A DNA stretch of 64,000 bases, from assembly GCA_947172415.1 (NCBI GenBank), contig OX359193.1:3094501-3158500 (forward strand), given 5' to 3'. The notes beneath the pieces are model-generated. The model was not told where the DNA came from. It made no database searches and worked only from the letters and a program-made list of their open reading frames with translations. The position numbers were made by a program, and so were the translations under genes. This stretch comes from Chondrosia reniformis. Taxonomy: Eukaryota; Porifera; Demospongiae; Chondrillida; Chondrillidae. This document shows positions 31,623-45,256 of this stretch, in pieces. How positions within the stretch are numbered: the first letter of the stretch is position 1; each line of letters starts with the position of its first letter.

Positions 31623-31861
31623 AGAAATATTAAAAATTTTCTACAAAAATAGTGAAGATGTAGGGATGGCACAAAAAGTAGAGAAACAAGAAAGGGATGT
31701 TACACAGTGAAGTATTAGCTATACATGAATCCTACAAGCAAGGGTGTTGTACGATTCATGCATAGCTAATACTTCACTGTGTAACATCCCTTTCTTGTTT
31801 CTCTACTTTTTGTGCCATCCCTACATCTTCACTATTTTTGTAGAAAATTTTTAATATTTCT
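31623..31861. mobile_element. Foldback element: 109-bp arms, 21-nt loop
   Basis: Positions 31623-31731 and 31753-31861 are near-perfect reverse complements over 109 nt. It lies at the left edge of a 0.76-kb non-satellite insert. The word GTAGGGATGG in the left arm is repeated inverted as CCATCCCTAC near 32346, so the whole insert may be one element with short terminal inversions. Confidence 0.85.
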
Positions 31862-32380
31862 AGTTTCTGTACTTTTTATGGAGTATGCGCTAGGAATTAT
31901 AATTGTATACCATTTTGGTTTCGCAATCTTCGACTGAATATGACGTCATTAAAATGGCAAAATTATCGAGGCCTTGACTCTGGGGCCATGAAAACCGTCA
32001 TACTCAATAATAGCGTTATCGCTCTCGCTTCTACAAAAGAATACAGCTCGGAAAATTTGCAATAATTTCGTTTAACAATTGGTCCAAAACCTTGTATAGT
32101 TTTTTAGTTACAGCGGGCGAAGAAGATGAAGAAGAAGAAGAAGAAGATGAAGAAGAAGAAAACGAAAATAGGAGATTTCAAAGTTCGTTCGTTTGCCAAC
32201 GATACACGGTCGCTTGCCTTCAAGGCTAATTTATAGCATGTTTGTTCTATATTCAACTCTACATAGTCTCGTTTTGGCGATTTTCAGCCTAATTCGGAAT
32301 TTCGCTCCTATACCAATGTATGGGGAAAACGAAACAACCCGTACCATCCCTACATAGAGAGTACTACCGTACTCTCTGAT
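31862..32380. other. Remainder of inserted non-satellite DNA, with GAA tract
   Basis: No gene is seen. A GAA/GAT trinucleotide tract occupies about 32119-32161. A short hairpin (AGAGAGTA and its complement) lies at about 32356-32379 at the right edge, where satellite resumes. Confidence 0.6.
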
Positions 32381-35300
32381 ATTTACTAGTTGCAGGTGCT
32401 AGTTGTATGTACTATTGTATGTACTAGTTGCAGGTGCTAGTTGTTTGTACTATTGTATGTACTAGTTGTATGTACTAGTTGTATGCACTAGTTGTTTGTA
32501 CTAGCTGTGTACTAGTTTTATGTACTAGTTGTATTTATTAGTTCTATGTACTAGTTGTAGGTACTAGTTGTATATACTAGATGTATGTACTATTTATATG
32601 TACTGGCTATATGTAGTAGTTGTGTGAACTAGTTATATGTACTAGTTGTATGTATTAGTTGTATGTACTAGTTGTATTTATTAGAAGTATGTACTAGTTA
32701 TATGTTCTAATTATTAGTTGTATGAACTAGTTATATGTACTAGGCTGTAGTTGTAGGCACTAGTTTTATGTACTACTTATATGTAATATGTGTATGTACT
32801 ATTTATATGTACTAGTTAAATTTTTATGTATGAGTTATATGTAGTAGGTGTGTGTACTAGTTATATGTACTAGTTGCAACTAGTTGTATGGACTAGTACT
32901 ATCGATAATTACAAGTTGTAGGTACTAGTTGTATGTGGTAGTTGTATGTAGTAGTTCAATGTACAAATGCTATGAACTAATTTTGTGTTCTAGTTGTATG
33001 TATATACTAGTTGTATGTACTAGCTATGTACTAGTTGTATGTTCTACTTGTATGTATTAGTTTTATATACTTGTTGTAGATTCTTATACTTGTTATATTA
33101 GGTACTAGGAAGGCACTAGTTGTATGTTCTAGAAACTAGTTTAATGTACTAAATGTATGTACTAGCTGTATGAAATAGTTATATGTACTAGTTGTATGTA
33201 CTAGCTGTATGTACTAGCTGTATGCACTAGATATCAATCTGTTGTATGTACAAGTTGTATGTACTAGTTGTATGAACTAGATGTATGTACTATTTACATG
33301 TATTAGTTGTATGTAGTAGTTGTGTGGACCAGTTATATGTGCTAGTTGTACCTATTGGTTGTATATACTCTTTGTATGCACTATTTGTAAGTTCTAGTTG
33401 TAGGTTCTAATACTAGTTATACTATGTACTAGAGAAGTTCTAGTTGTATGTGCTTAATACTAGTTGTACGTACTGGTTGTATGATCTAATTATATGTATT
33501 AGGTGTATGGACAAGTTATGGGTAATTGTTGTATGTACTAGTTATATGTATTAGTTGTATGTACTAATTGTATGTACTTTACCAGTTGTTTGTACTAGAA
33601 CTAGTTATATTTACTAGTTTTAGGTACTAATTGTATGTACTCGTTGCTACTTGTATTTGTTAATTACTAGTTGTATGTACTTGTTACTAGTTGTATGAAC
33701 CAGTTGTAGGTATTATATAGTTGTATGTACTCGTTGCTACGTGTATGTACTAGTTCAATGTATTAGTTTATATACTAGTACTAGTTAAATTTACTAATTG
33801 TAGATACTATTTGAATATACTAGTTCTATGTACTATTTGTACGTACTCGTTACTAGTTGTATGTACCAGTTGTACGTTGTAGTTTTATGTTCTAGTACTG
33901 GTTATATATACTAATTGTAGGTACAAATTGTATGTACTTTTTGTATGTGCAAGTAGTATATACAAGTTATGTTTGCTAGTTGTAAGTACTAGTCGAAAGT
34001 CCTATGTTCTAGTCATATGCACTATTTTTATGTACTGATTATTATGTACTAGTTGCATGTACTAGTTGTATGTATCAGTTTTATGTAGTCCTTCTATGTA
34101 CTAATTCTATGTACTTGGTTAATGTACTACTTGTTTCTTCTAATTGTATGAACTAGTTGTATGTACTAATTGGAAGTACTTTCTAGTATTAGTTATATGA
34201 ACTAGTGTTAGGACTAGTTGAATGTACTGGTTGTATACACTAATTGTGTATACTAGTTGTGTGTACTAGTTGTATGAACTAGTTATATGTACTAGTTGTA
34301 TGTACTAGTTGTGTTTACTAGTTGTATGTACAAGTTGTATGTACTAGTTCTATGTACTAGTAGTGTGTACTCATTGCTACCTGTGTGTACTAGTTCTATG
34401 TAGTAGTTTTATATACTACTACTAGTTATATTTACTAGATGTATGTAATAGTTGTACGTACTAGTTATATGTGCATGTTCTAGTTATATGTTCTAGTTGT
34501 ATGTACAAGTTGTATGTACTAGTTGTATGTACTCGGTGTTTGTACTAGCTATATTTTCTATACATTTTGTTAACTAGTTGTATGTACTAGTAGAATGTAC
34601 TAGTTGTGTGTAATAGTTTTATGTACTAGTTGTATATACTAGTTGTATGTACTAGTACTAGTTATATTTACTAGTGGTAAGTACAAATTATATTTGCCAA
34701 TATAGGCTGTATGCACTAGTTATTTACATTTGTATATATGGACTAGTTGTATGTACTAGTACTAGTAAGTTTGAGTACTACTTAATCTAGTTACTAAGTA
34801 GGCACTAGTTATATGTAATACTAGTTGGAGTTCTAGTTTAATGTCCTAGTTGTGTGTATTATTTATACGTGTATGTTCAAGTCATAGGTACTAGTCGTAT
34901 GTACTCTTTGTATATATGTACTATGTGTATGTACTATTTATATATACCAGTTACATGTTTATGGACTAGTTATATGTACTAGTTGTATGCACTAGCTGTA
35001 AGTACTAGTTGTATGTACTATATATAATTACAAGGTATATGTGTATTTACTGGGTATAGTACTAATTGCATGTTCTAGTTGTGTGTATTATTTGGTTTGT
35101 ACTAGTTGTATGTACTAGTAGCATGTGCTAGTTGTATGCACGACTTTTATGTACTAGTCCTAGTTATATTTACTAGTTGTAGATACTAGTTGTATGTAGA
35201 AGTTGTATGTAGTAATTGTTTGTTAGAATTGTTTGTACTAGTGGAATGTACTAATTGTATGTAATAACTATGTACCTGTTGTAGGAACTAGTTGTATGTA

Positions 35301-38300
35301 TATACTAGTCATAAATATTAGGTATGTACTAGTTGCATATACAAGTTGTATGTTCTAGTATTATGTACTCGTTCTATGAACTAGTAGTATGTACTAGTTT
35401 CTAGTTGTACACATTAGTAGTATGTACTTGTTGTATGTACTATGTGTATGTACTAGTTGTTGGTTCATGAACTAGTTATACTAGGTACTAGATAGGTTGT
35501 AGTTGTATGTACTAGATACTAGTTGCATGTACTAGTTGTATATACTAGTTTTATGAACTAGTTGTATGTACTATTTATATGTACTAGTTATATATGCCAG
35601 TTATATGTACCAGTTATATGTACTAGTTGTATGTACTAGTGACTAATTGTATGTACTAGTTGTATGCACTAGTTGTTTGTACTACCTGCGCACTAGTTTT
35701 ATGTACTTGTTGTATGCACTAATTGTATGTACTAGTTGTATTTACTAGTTGTATGTACTAGTTTTATGTACTAGATATATGTAATAGTTGTGTGTACTGG
35801 TTACATGCACTAGTTGTATGTATAAGTTGTATGTAGTAGTTGTATGAAGTAGTTTTATGTACTAGATGTATGTTCTAGTTGTAGGTTCTAATACTAGTTA
35901 TACTAATTACCAGGGAAGTACAAGTTTTATGTGCTATATACTAGTAGTACGTACTAGTTGTGTGTAGTAATTATATGTATTACATGAAAGTAAGAGTTGT
36001 GGGTAATTGTATATCCTAGGTGTATATGCTAATTGTATATACTAGTGACTAATTGTATGTACTAGTTGTATGTATTTGTTGTTTGAACTAGTTGTAGTTT
36101 CCAGTACAAGTTATACTAGGTATTAGGAAGGAACTAATTTTTTGTACTTGTTGTATGTACTATTGTTATGTACTAGTTATGTGTATAAGTACTATTCATA
36201 TGTAGTAGTTATATGTACTAGTTGAGTGTAATTGTTGTATGTACTAATTGTATATACTATTTATAAGTACTAGTTGTATGTACTGGTTTTATGAACTACT
36301 TATATGAACTCGTTATATTTGTATGTACTAGATGCATGTACTATTTATATGTACTAGATGTAGGTAATAGTTGTATATACTAGTTGTATATAGGAGTTGT
36401 ATGTTCTAAATATAGGTTCAAATACTAGTTATACTAGGACCTAGGTAGGCACTAGTTGTATGTACGAGATACTAGTTGTATGTACTAGTTGTTGTACTAT
36501 ATATATGTACCAATTGTATGTAGTAGTTATATGTACTAGTTGAGTGTAATTGTTGTATATACTAGTTGTATATACTATTTATAAGTACTAGTTGTGTGTA
36601 CTACTTGTATGAACTAGTTATATGCACTAGTTGTTTGTACTAGCTATGTGTAAGTTCTATTTATTATTTATATGTACCAGTTGTATGCAGTAGTTGTATG
36701 TACTAGTTGTATGTACTAGTACTAGTTATATTTACTAGTTGTATGCTCAAATTATATGTGCCAATATAGGCTGTATGCATGAGTTATATATTTGTGTATA
36801 TATGGACTAGTTGTATGTACTAGTACTAGTAAGTTTGAATACTAGTTAATCAATTTACTAAGTAGGCACTAGTTATATGCAATACTAGTTGGAGTTCTAG
36901 TTTAATGTCCTAGTTGTATGTACTATTTATATGTGTATGTTCAAGTCATAGGTAATAGTTGTAGGTGCAAGTTGTATGAAGTAGTTGTTCGCACTAGTTG
37001 TATGTGATAGTTGCGTGTACTAGTTGTATGTACTAGTTATATGTATTACTTGTTTGTACTTGTTATACGTACTAGTTGAATGTACTAGTAGTGAGTACTA
37101 GTTGTATATACTAGTTTTATGTTATAGTTGTATGTACTAGTCGTATGTACTAGTGGTATGTACTAGATGCATGTACTATTTATATGGACCAGTTATATGT
37201 GTATATACTAGTTATATGTAGTAGTTGGTGTCTACTAGTTCTATGTTCTGGTTGTATGTGCTAGTTGTGTGTACTAGTTGTGTGTACCACTTGTATGTAC
37301 TAGTTGTATGTACTAGGTATATGTACTTGTTACTAGTTCCATGTACTAGTTGTAGGCACTAGTGTGATGTACTAGTTGTATTTACTAGTTGTATGTACTA
37401 GTTATAAGTACTAGTTGTAAGTTCTGGTATTAGCAAAACTAGTTGCTAAGTAGTACTATTTGTATGTACAAGTACTAGTGTTATTAACTAGTTATAGGTA
37501 CTAGATATATGTACTAGTTGAATGTAATACTAATTGCTTGTTATAGTTGTATATAATAGTTGTATGTACTAGTTATGTACTAGTTGTATGTACTAGTTAT
37601 GTACTAATTGAATGAACTAGTTGTATGTACTAGTTGTATGTACCAGGACTAGTTATATTTACTAGTTGTAGGTTATAGTTGGATGTACTAGTTGAATGCA
37701 ATAGTTGTATGTCCTAATTATATGTACTAGTTGAATGTACTAGTTGGATGAACTAGTTATGCACAAGTTGTACTAGTATGTACTAGTTGGGTACTATTTA
37801 TAGGTACTAGTTGTAACTTCTAGTACTAGTAACATTAGGTAGTAATTAGGTGCTTGTTGTAAGTACTAATTGCATATACTAGTTGTATGTACTAGTTGTA
37901 TACCAGTTGTATGTACTAGTTGTATGTGCTAGTTGTATCAACTAGTAATATGTTCTAGTACAAGCAATATATTTAATCGTTATATTTACTAGTTGTATGT
38001 ACTAGTACAAGTTATATATATTAGTTATATTTACCAGTTATATTTACTAGTTGTTTGTACTGGTTGTATGTACTAGTTGTAGGTACTAGTTGTAGCACTA
38101 ATTCTATGGACTAGTTGTATGTACTATTTGTATGTACTAATTGTATGTACTAGGTGTATGTACTATTTATAGGTACCAGTTATAGTTACTAAGTAGTACT
38201 ATTTGTATGTACAAGTACTAGTTTTATTAACTAGTTATAGGTACTAGATATATTTACTAGTTGAATGTAATACTAATTGCTTGTTATAGTTGTATATAAT

Positions 38301-40150
38301 AGTTGTATGTACTAGTTATGTACTAGTTGTATGTACTAGTTATGTACTAATTGAATGAACTAGTTGTATGTACTAGTTGTATGTACCAGGACTAGTTATA
38401 TTTACTAGTTGTAGGTTATAGTTGGATGTACTAGTTGAATGCAATAGTTGTATGTCCTAATTATATGTACTAGTTGAATGTACTAGTTGGATGAACTAGT
38501 TATGCACAAGTTGTGTGTACAAGTTGCATGTAATAATTGTACGCATTAGTTATGTACTAGTTGTATGTACTAGTTCTAATAACTAGTTGTATGTATTAGG
38601 TGTATGTACTAATTATATGTAATAGTTTTATGTACTAGGTGTATGTTCTAGTTATGTGTAGTAGTTGTAAGTTCTAGTAGTAGTAATACTAGATACTAAG
38701 TAGGTATTACTTGTATGTACAAGGTCTAGTTATATTAATTAGTTGTAGGTACTAATTATATGTACTAGCTGAATGTAATACTTGGGTGAACAAATTATAT
38801 ATAATAATTGTATGTACCAGTAACTAGTACTAGTAAAATTAGGTACTAATTAGGTGCTTGTTGTAAGTACTAATTGCATATACTAGTTGTATGTACTAGT
38901 TGTATACCAGTTGTATGTACTAGTTGTATGTGCTAGTTGTATCAACTAGTAATATGTTCTAGTACAAGCAATATATTTAATCGTTATATTTACTAGTTGT
39001 ATGTACTAGTACAAGTTATATATATTAGTTATATTTACCAGTTATATTTACTAGTTTTTTGTACTGGTTGTATGTACTAGTTGTAGGTACTAGTTGTAGC
39101 ACTAATTCTATGGACCAGTTGTATGTACTAGATGTATGTACTAATTGTGTGAAATAATTATACGTCATAGTAGGAGTTCTAGTTTAATGTACTAGTTGTA
39201 TGGACTATTTATATGTACTAGTTATATGTGTATGTACTAGTTATACGTAGTAGTTGTTTGTACTAGGTATATGTACTATTTGTATATAATTTTAAATGTA
39301 CTGCTTGTATGTACCACCTGTATGGACTAGTTATATAATGGGTGTATGTACTTGTTGTATGTACTAGTTGTATGTCCTAGTTGTATTTACTACTTGTATG
39401 TCCTAATTGAATGTACTACTTGTATGTACTAGTTGTATGTTCTATTAGTATATACTAGTTGTAAGTACTGGGTGTATGTACTAGTTATGTGTACTAGTTG
39501 TAGGTTTCTAGTACTAGTAATACCAGATATTAAGTAGGTATTAGTTGAATGTACAAGTACTAGTTATATTAAATATTTGTAGGTACTACTTATATGTACT
39601 AGTCGAATGTAATAGTTGCATGTACTAATTGTATATAATAGTTGTATGTACTAGTTATGTACTAGTTGTACGTAATAGTTGTATGTACTAGTAGGATTAA
39701 CTAGTGGAATGTACCATTAAAGGTAATATATACTAACTGTAAGCACTAGTTGTATGTACTAGTTGTACGTACTAGCACTTGTTTTATTTACTATTTGTAG
39801 GTATCAGTTGTATGTACTAGTTGTATGTAACAGTTGTATAAACTAGTGGTATGTTCTACTTGTGTGTACTAGTTGTATGTATTAACTGTATGTATTAACT
39901 CTATGTATTACTTATGTACTAATTGCATGTGCTAGTTCTAATATGTACTAGTACTAGTAATATTTACTATATAGTTGTAGGTACTAGTTTTATGAACTAG
40001 TTGTATGTACTAGTACTAGTACTAGATATATTCTGTAGTTGTAATAATTGGAGGTCTAGTTTGATGTACTTGTTGTATGTAGTATTTATATGTACCTGTT
40101 ATGTGTGAATGTTCTAGTCATAGGTACTAATTATAAGTCCAAATTGTATG
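32381..40150. repeat. 13-bp satellite array, 7.8 kb
   Basis: Degenerate 13-bp units with long-range paralogy: the segment around 33,440-33,980 matches 18,880-19,540, 45,850-46,530 and 63,840-64,000 in the same order, so the arrays are copies of a common macro-unit. Confidence 0.95.
37442..39170. repeat. Direct segmental duplication inside satellite
   Basis: The landmark CTAAGTAGTACTATTTGTAT occurs after 37442 and again after 38185 (743 bp apart), with near-identical following sequence. Further in, TAGGTGCTTGTTGTAAGTAC occurs at 37848 and 38851 (1003 bp apart), so the second copy carries about 260 extra bp. Confidence 0.75.
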
Positions 40151-40985
40151 AAATAGCGTACCAAAGACCGTTCCTAGGATAAAAATGGTCGCAGAACTCG
40201 ATTAAATGGTAACCGAAGCTATACAACCTAGTTAAAATGGCTGCTAATTTCGAAAATATGGGCTATGAAGCCATACCGAAGACCGTTTCTAGGTTAAAAA
40301 TGGCCGCCAAATTTGATTAAAGGATCCCCGAAGTTCTAAGACCTATCTCTGAGTTAAAATTGTCTACAAAGTTCGAAAACATGGGCTATGAAAGCGTACC
40401 AAAGAAAGTTCCTAGGCCAAAAATGGTCGCCAAACTCGATAAAAGTGTCCCCGAAGCTCTACGACTTATCGCCGAGGGAAAATGGCTGCCGATTTCAAAC
40501 ATATAGGCTATGAATCTGTACCGAAGGCTGTTCCTAGGATAACAAGTAGTTCGAGTTTAAAAACTTGTGGGGTTGCCGTCCCCTGAATTTACTCGAACTA
40601 CTTGGCCGCATCGTTGTCCTTTGACAAATTACCCTTAATCCTAACGATTGAGGATGCTTAAGTGTCCTAAAAATTATAAATAGTGACAGAAAAGCTTCGC
40701 TAACTAAAGCTTCCTGAACGCCACCATTTGCAAAAGCGATGTATTGACGTATAAATTAAGTGTTACAATAGTTGCGTATGAACTCGTATTATACATCTAT
40801 CGACATATAAAATGTGTTATAATAGTTGCGTATGAACTCGTATTATATATATTTATATATATATATATATTAATATATATCCGTAACATGAAGCTATACA
40901 AAAATCGCGTTATGAAAACAATAGAGGGGGCAGCCTAAGGAAGCCATTAAAAATGGCTGCCGAACTCTTAAAGGGTCACCCTGTT
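40151..40985. repeat. Macrosatellite boundary module, copy 3
   Basis: Three units of 115-123 bp (anchors near 40161, 40276, 40399 and 40521), palindrome 40543-40604, tail, two 56-bp units, AT microsatellite, and end segment. No insertion in the microsatellite. A short extra duplication (AAAATGGCTGCCGAACTC) sits near the end. Confidence 0.9.
40543..40604. repeat. 62-bp palindrome, forward orientation
   Basis: Outer arms are intact (CAAGTAGTTCGAGTT and its complement); a few substitutions are confined mainly to the centre. Confidence 0.9.
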
Positions 40986-42448
40986 TGTATTATTTATATG
41001 TACTAGTTATATTTTATGTATTAGTTTTATGTAGTAGATGTTGGTACTATTTATATGTACTAGTTATATTTTTATGTATTAGTTATATGTAGTAGGTGTG
41101 TGTACTAGTTATATGTACTAGTTAAATGTACTAGTTGTATGTATATACTAGTTGTATGTTCTAGTTGTATGTACTAATTGAATGTACTAGTTATAGGTTC
41201 TTGTACTAGTTATATTTGGTACTAGGAAGGTACTTGTTGTATGTACTAGTTGTATGTACTAGTTTTATGAACTAGGGGTATGTACAAGTTGCAGTACTAT
41301 TTATAATAATTGATTATATGTGTATGAACTAGTTATATGTAGTAAGTGAATATACTAGTTATATGTCCTAGTTGCTTTCACTTGTATGTAGTAGCTATGT
41401 ACTACTTGTATATACAAGTTGTACCTTTTAGTATTATGTACTCGTTCTATGAAATACTTTTATGTACTAGTTTCTAGGTATTTGTAATATTTTTATGTAC
41501 TATTCGTATATTTTATGTGTATGTACTATTTATAAGTACCAGTTATATGTGTTTGTACTAGTTATATGTTTGTGTAATAGTACTGGTTATATTTATGTGT
41601 ACCAGTTATATGTACTAGTTGTATGTACTAGTTGCATGTACTAGTTGTATGTACTCATTTTATGAACTAGTTGGATAAACTAGTTCTATGCACTAACACT
41701 AGTTATATTTACTAGTTGTATGTACTAGTTGTGGGTACTAGATATGAACCAGTTGTATGTACAAGTTTTATGCACTAGTTGTTTGTACTAGCTGTGTATT
41801 AGTTGTATTTATTATTTATATGTACCAGTTGTATACACTAGTTGTATCTAATGGTTGTGTGTACTATTTATGTGTACTAATTGTATGCACTTGATGTATT
41901 TACTAGTTGTATATACTGGTTGTAAGTTCCAGGACTAGTTATACTAGTTACTAGGTAGGTACTAGTTGTATGTACTAGTTGTGTATACTATTTATAAGTA
42001 CTAGTTGTATGTACTGGTTGTATGAACTACTTATATGAACTCGTTATATTTGTATGTACTAGATATATATACTAGTTTCATGTACTAGATATATGTAGTA
42101 GTTGTATGTAGTAGTTATACGTACTAGTACTTGTACAATTTATATTTACTAATATGTCTTTGTACTAGCTGTATGTATATATTGGTTGTATGTGCTAATT
42201 GCACGTACTAGTTGTATGTACTATTACTATATAGCTATGTATACTAGTTTTAGGTGCTAGCTATATGTACTAGTTGTATGTGGTAGTTGTATGTACTATT
42301 GTATGTACTAGTTGTAAGTACTAGTTGTATGCACTAGTTGTTTGTACTAACTGTGTACTAGTTTTATGTACTAGTTGTATTTATTAGTTCTAGGTACTAG
42401 GTGTATGTACTAGTTGTATGTACTAGATGTATGTACTATTTATATGTA
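40986..42448. repeat. 13-bp satellite array
   Basis: Degenerate 13-bp units ending at the TA target of the inserted transposon. Confidence 0.95.
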
Positions 42449-45256
42449 TAGTGCATATCAGTAAGAACTTCCCATTTACTTTTTTAACTGTGACTTCGTA
42501 AACTAGTAATTTCCGGTTGTGGTTTGATGCGGGAAAGGGTTTTCAATAGTGTAGAATCCAATTATGACATCAGAAAGGCTACAGGATGCTTCTGTGTTGA
42601 AATATACATTTTAACCAATCAGGTGACAGAATACCTATGACGTTTACAATGATGTAATTGACCACAGGATGCGACCTCGTATATTTTATGTCATCATCCC
42701 GTATTACATCGTTCCTTATAAAAACATGGCGTAAGGTCATCATGCATGAACCAATTTATATAGTCGATTACTCATTATTTTGCGATCGTATTTGTTAGTC
42801 ACTATGCCTTCAAAGTCAAATCGGTGGTTTAAAAGAAAACGCTTACGAGAAAGAATGAAATTGGTTCGATTAGCTAAAGAAAGTCGAAAAAATCCAGTTG
42901 CTGAAGTAGGACTTTCAATTTGCAAGCACTTCTACACATGAACAAGATCCTGACGTGACTGTTCTAGGCTTACCTAATCTAAATGTAACAGAAGATGAGG
43001 AAATGCCATCCGAAATTGAAAGGGAATCTTCCAGTTTAATGCTTGCTCAAACACAATCCAGTGATAGTAGTCCAGAAGACAGTAATGACAGTGATAATGA
43101 ATATGAATTTAGCAGTGATGATGCCCAAACAATACTCAAAGAGTGGATTTCACAACAACCAACTGAAACTCTACACATGCAAGGTATCATGCTAATGGAT
43201 GCACTTCTTTATACTGTGTGGACTAAAAGGAAAGCAGCAGAGATAACCTCAAGCTACACTGGCATATCAGAAAGGTCAATTAGAAAGTGGCATCAAGATT
43301 TTTATAGATTACAAGGAGAATTAGTAAATGATGGAAGAGGTCAGTGGGAGAGGATTGGACTAATAAAAAATGAAAAGGTTCATGCTAAGGCAATAGAGTG
43401 GCTCAGAATGCACACTGGTAAAAGAAATTGCACAATAAATATTGCTAGCTTTCAAAAATTTATTAACATGGTTTTATTGCCCACACTTGCATCACGTATT
43501 CCAGTTACAGTAGGAAGTCCTCATTCCATTTCAGCAATGTCAACTTGGAGGTTGATGAAAATTGCAGGATTTGAATATTCTAAAATAAGCAAAGGGTATG
43601 TTGATGGCCATGAAAGGGCTGACGTAGTAACAGATCGAAATAATTTCTTACATATGATGCAAGAATTAGAAAACTCCCACAAACCACCACCCACACCAGT
43701 GGATGGAATCCATCCTTATCCTCTAGGGAACCCTGATGCAGATAAATATCTTGTGCTTATTTACCATGATGAAAGTACTTTTCATTCCAATGAGGGAGTT
43801 AGTTATTCATGGCATGAAAAAAGGAACTATCCTCTTCGAAAAAAAGATCAGGGTATAGGAATAATGGTAACAGACTTTTGGATGAATTCAATGGCCTTTT
43901 ACAGCTCTCACAATTCGAGATAAGTAGACGGGATAAAGATGGTTCAGATGTTCCAATGCTGGCTAGAGAAGTGCTCTATATTGGTGCAGAGAATGAAGGA
44001 TATTTTACTGCTGAAACATTTTGTGCAGAGGTATCTAAGGCTGCAAAAATTGCAGCTTTTAAATATCCCCCTAGGATTTACGATGTGATCTTTGTCTTTG
44101 ATCAAGCAAAGATTCACACTGCTTTTGATGATGATGCCCTAATCGCATCAAGGATGAATGTAGGTCCTGGCGGTAAGCAGCCAGTAATGCGACCAATCCC
44201 CAGTTACTTGATAAATGGAGCACCTCAAAGGATGACTCTAGATGATGGCATACCTAAGGGATTGAAGATTGTACCAGAGGAAAGGGGTGTTAATACAAAG
44301 GGCATGGGCAAAGTTGACATGGTGAAAAAGCTCTCATCCTTTATTGATTTCAGGCATGAGAAGAATAAAGTTGAAAGGTTACTGAGAAGATATGAAATGC
44401 AAGCATTTTTTTACCCAAATTTCATCCTGAGCTTAACCCAATAGAAAGAGTTTGGGGAAAAGCAAAACAATATGCCAGAAACAACTGCTATACTTTTGAA
44501 GGTCTAAAACGCAAAATTTCACCTGCTTTAGAGAGTGTATCACTGGACACAATTAGGAAGTACTTCCGGAAATCTAGAGATTACATGCATGCATACAGAG
44601 AAGGATTCACAGGGTATCAAGCAAATGACAAGGTTAAGGTGTACAAATCACACAGAAAGGTATCAGAAGCAGAAAGCAATGTTTAAAAATAACAAAAACT
44701 AAATATCAAATAACTATACAAATATATGATAGTCAGGTTAATTTAAACTAACTTTTTTTTATCATAATATATTAAATTCAAATTTTCTACTGTGTAAAAT
44801 TTGTTTATACCTAAAAGTTTATGGTGAAAAAATTTTGGAGGTTTAGCTAATTTTCTTTTTTTAAATAGGTCAGTAAACTTCATAAAATTATGCACATATT
44901 TTAATTTTTAACACTTATAATATCACAGAGAAAGAAGTTAAAGCTAAAAGCTTCTGTGTAAAGAATTGTATAATATTATACTTAAGATTCAAGGCATGAA
45001 TATTTTCCTAACTGTCTTATATGATCGTGAATAGGTCCAAATTTTAGTAAGACTTACTGGAATATCTGCAGATGTTTATAGATATTGGGCAATCATACGT
45101 TGTCATAGCAATGTCAATTAAAATATCTTTGATATGCAACCGCGGTTACTCAATGTGAGCAAATTTTACTATTTTACTGTGCCAATTTTAAATTAAACAC
45201 ATTTACATCCTACCATACGTTTTTATAGAAATGGGAAGTTTTTTTGATATGCACTA
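42449..45256 (+). mobile_element. 2.8-kb DDE transposon flanked by TA (Tc1/mariner-IS630-like)
   Basis: Terminal inverted repeats of about 28 bp (42449-42477 and 45229-45256) begin TAGTGCATATC and share CTTCCCATTT. TA lies on both sides (42447-42448 and 45257-45258). The empty site is visible in paralogous satellite (for example near 17476-17500 and 32587-32610), where TTTATATGTACTGGCTATAT is uninterrupted. The element carries one broken transposase gene in the plus direction and AT-rich flanks. Confidence 0.92.
42804..44686 (+). pseudogene. DDE transposase pseudogene with at least three frame changes
   Basis: The start is ATG at 42804 in a basic N-terminus (MPSKSNRWFKRKRLRER). Frame changes occur near 42905-42925, at a T-run near 43874-43878, and at a T-run near 44406-44412. 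An HTH-like segment (GISERSIRKWHQDF) precedes the catalytic core. Candidate triad: Asp in YHDESTFHSNEG (43768-43770), Asp in VFDQAKIH (44100-44102), Glu in NPIERVWG (44444-44446). The hDES-type first motif and MVTDF followed by EFNGLL place it with a Tc1/mariner-related class known from fungi and invertebrates. A short intron could replace the first frame change. The protein would cut and paste this element if intact. Confidence 0.88.

Noticed and set aside
42740-42925. 61-codon minus-strand open frame
   Set aside because: Antisense to the basic N-terminus of the DDE transposase.
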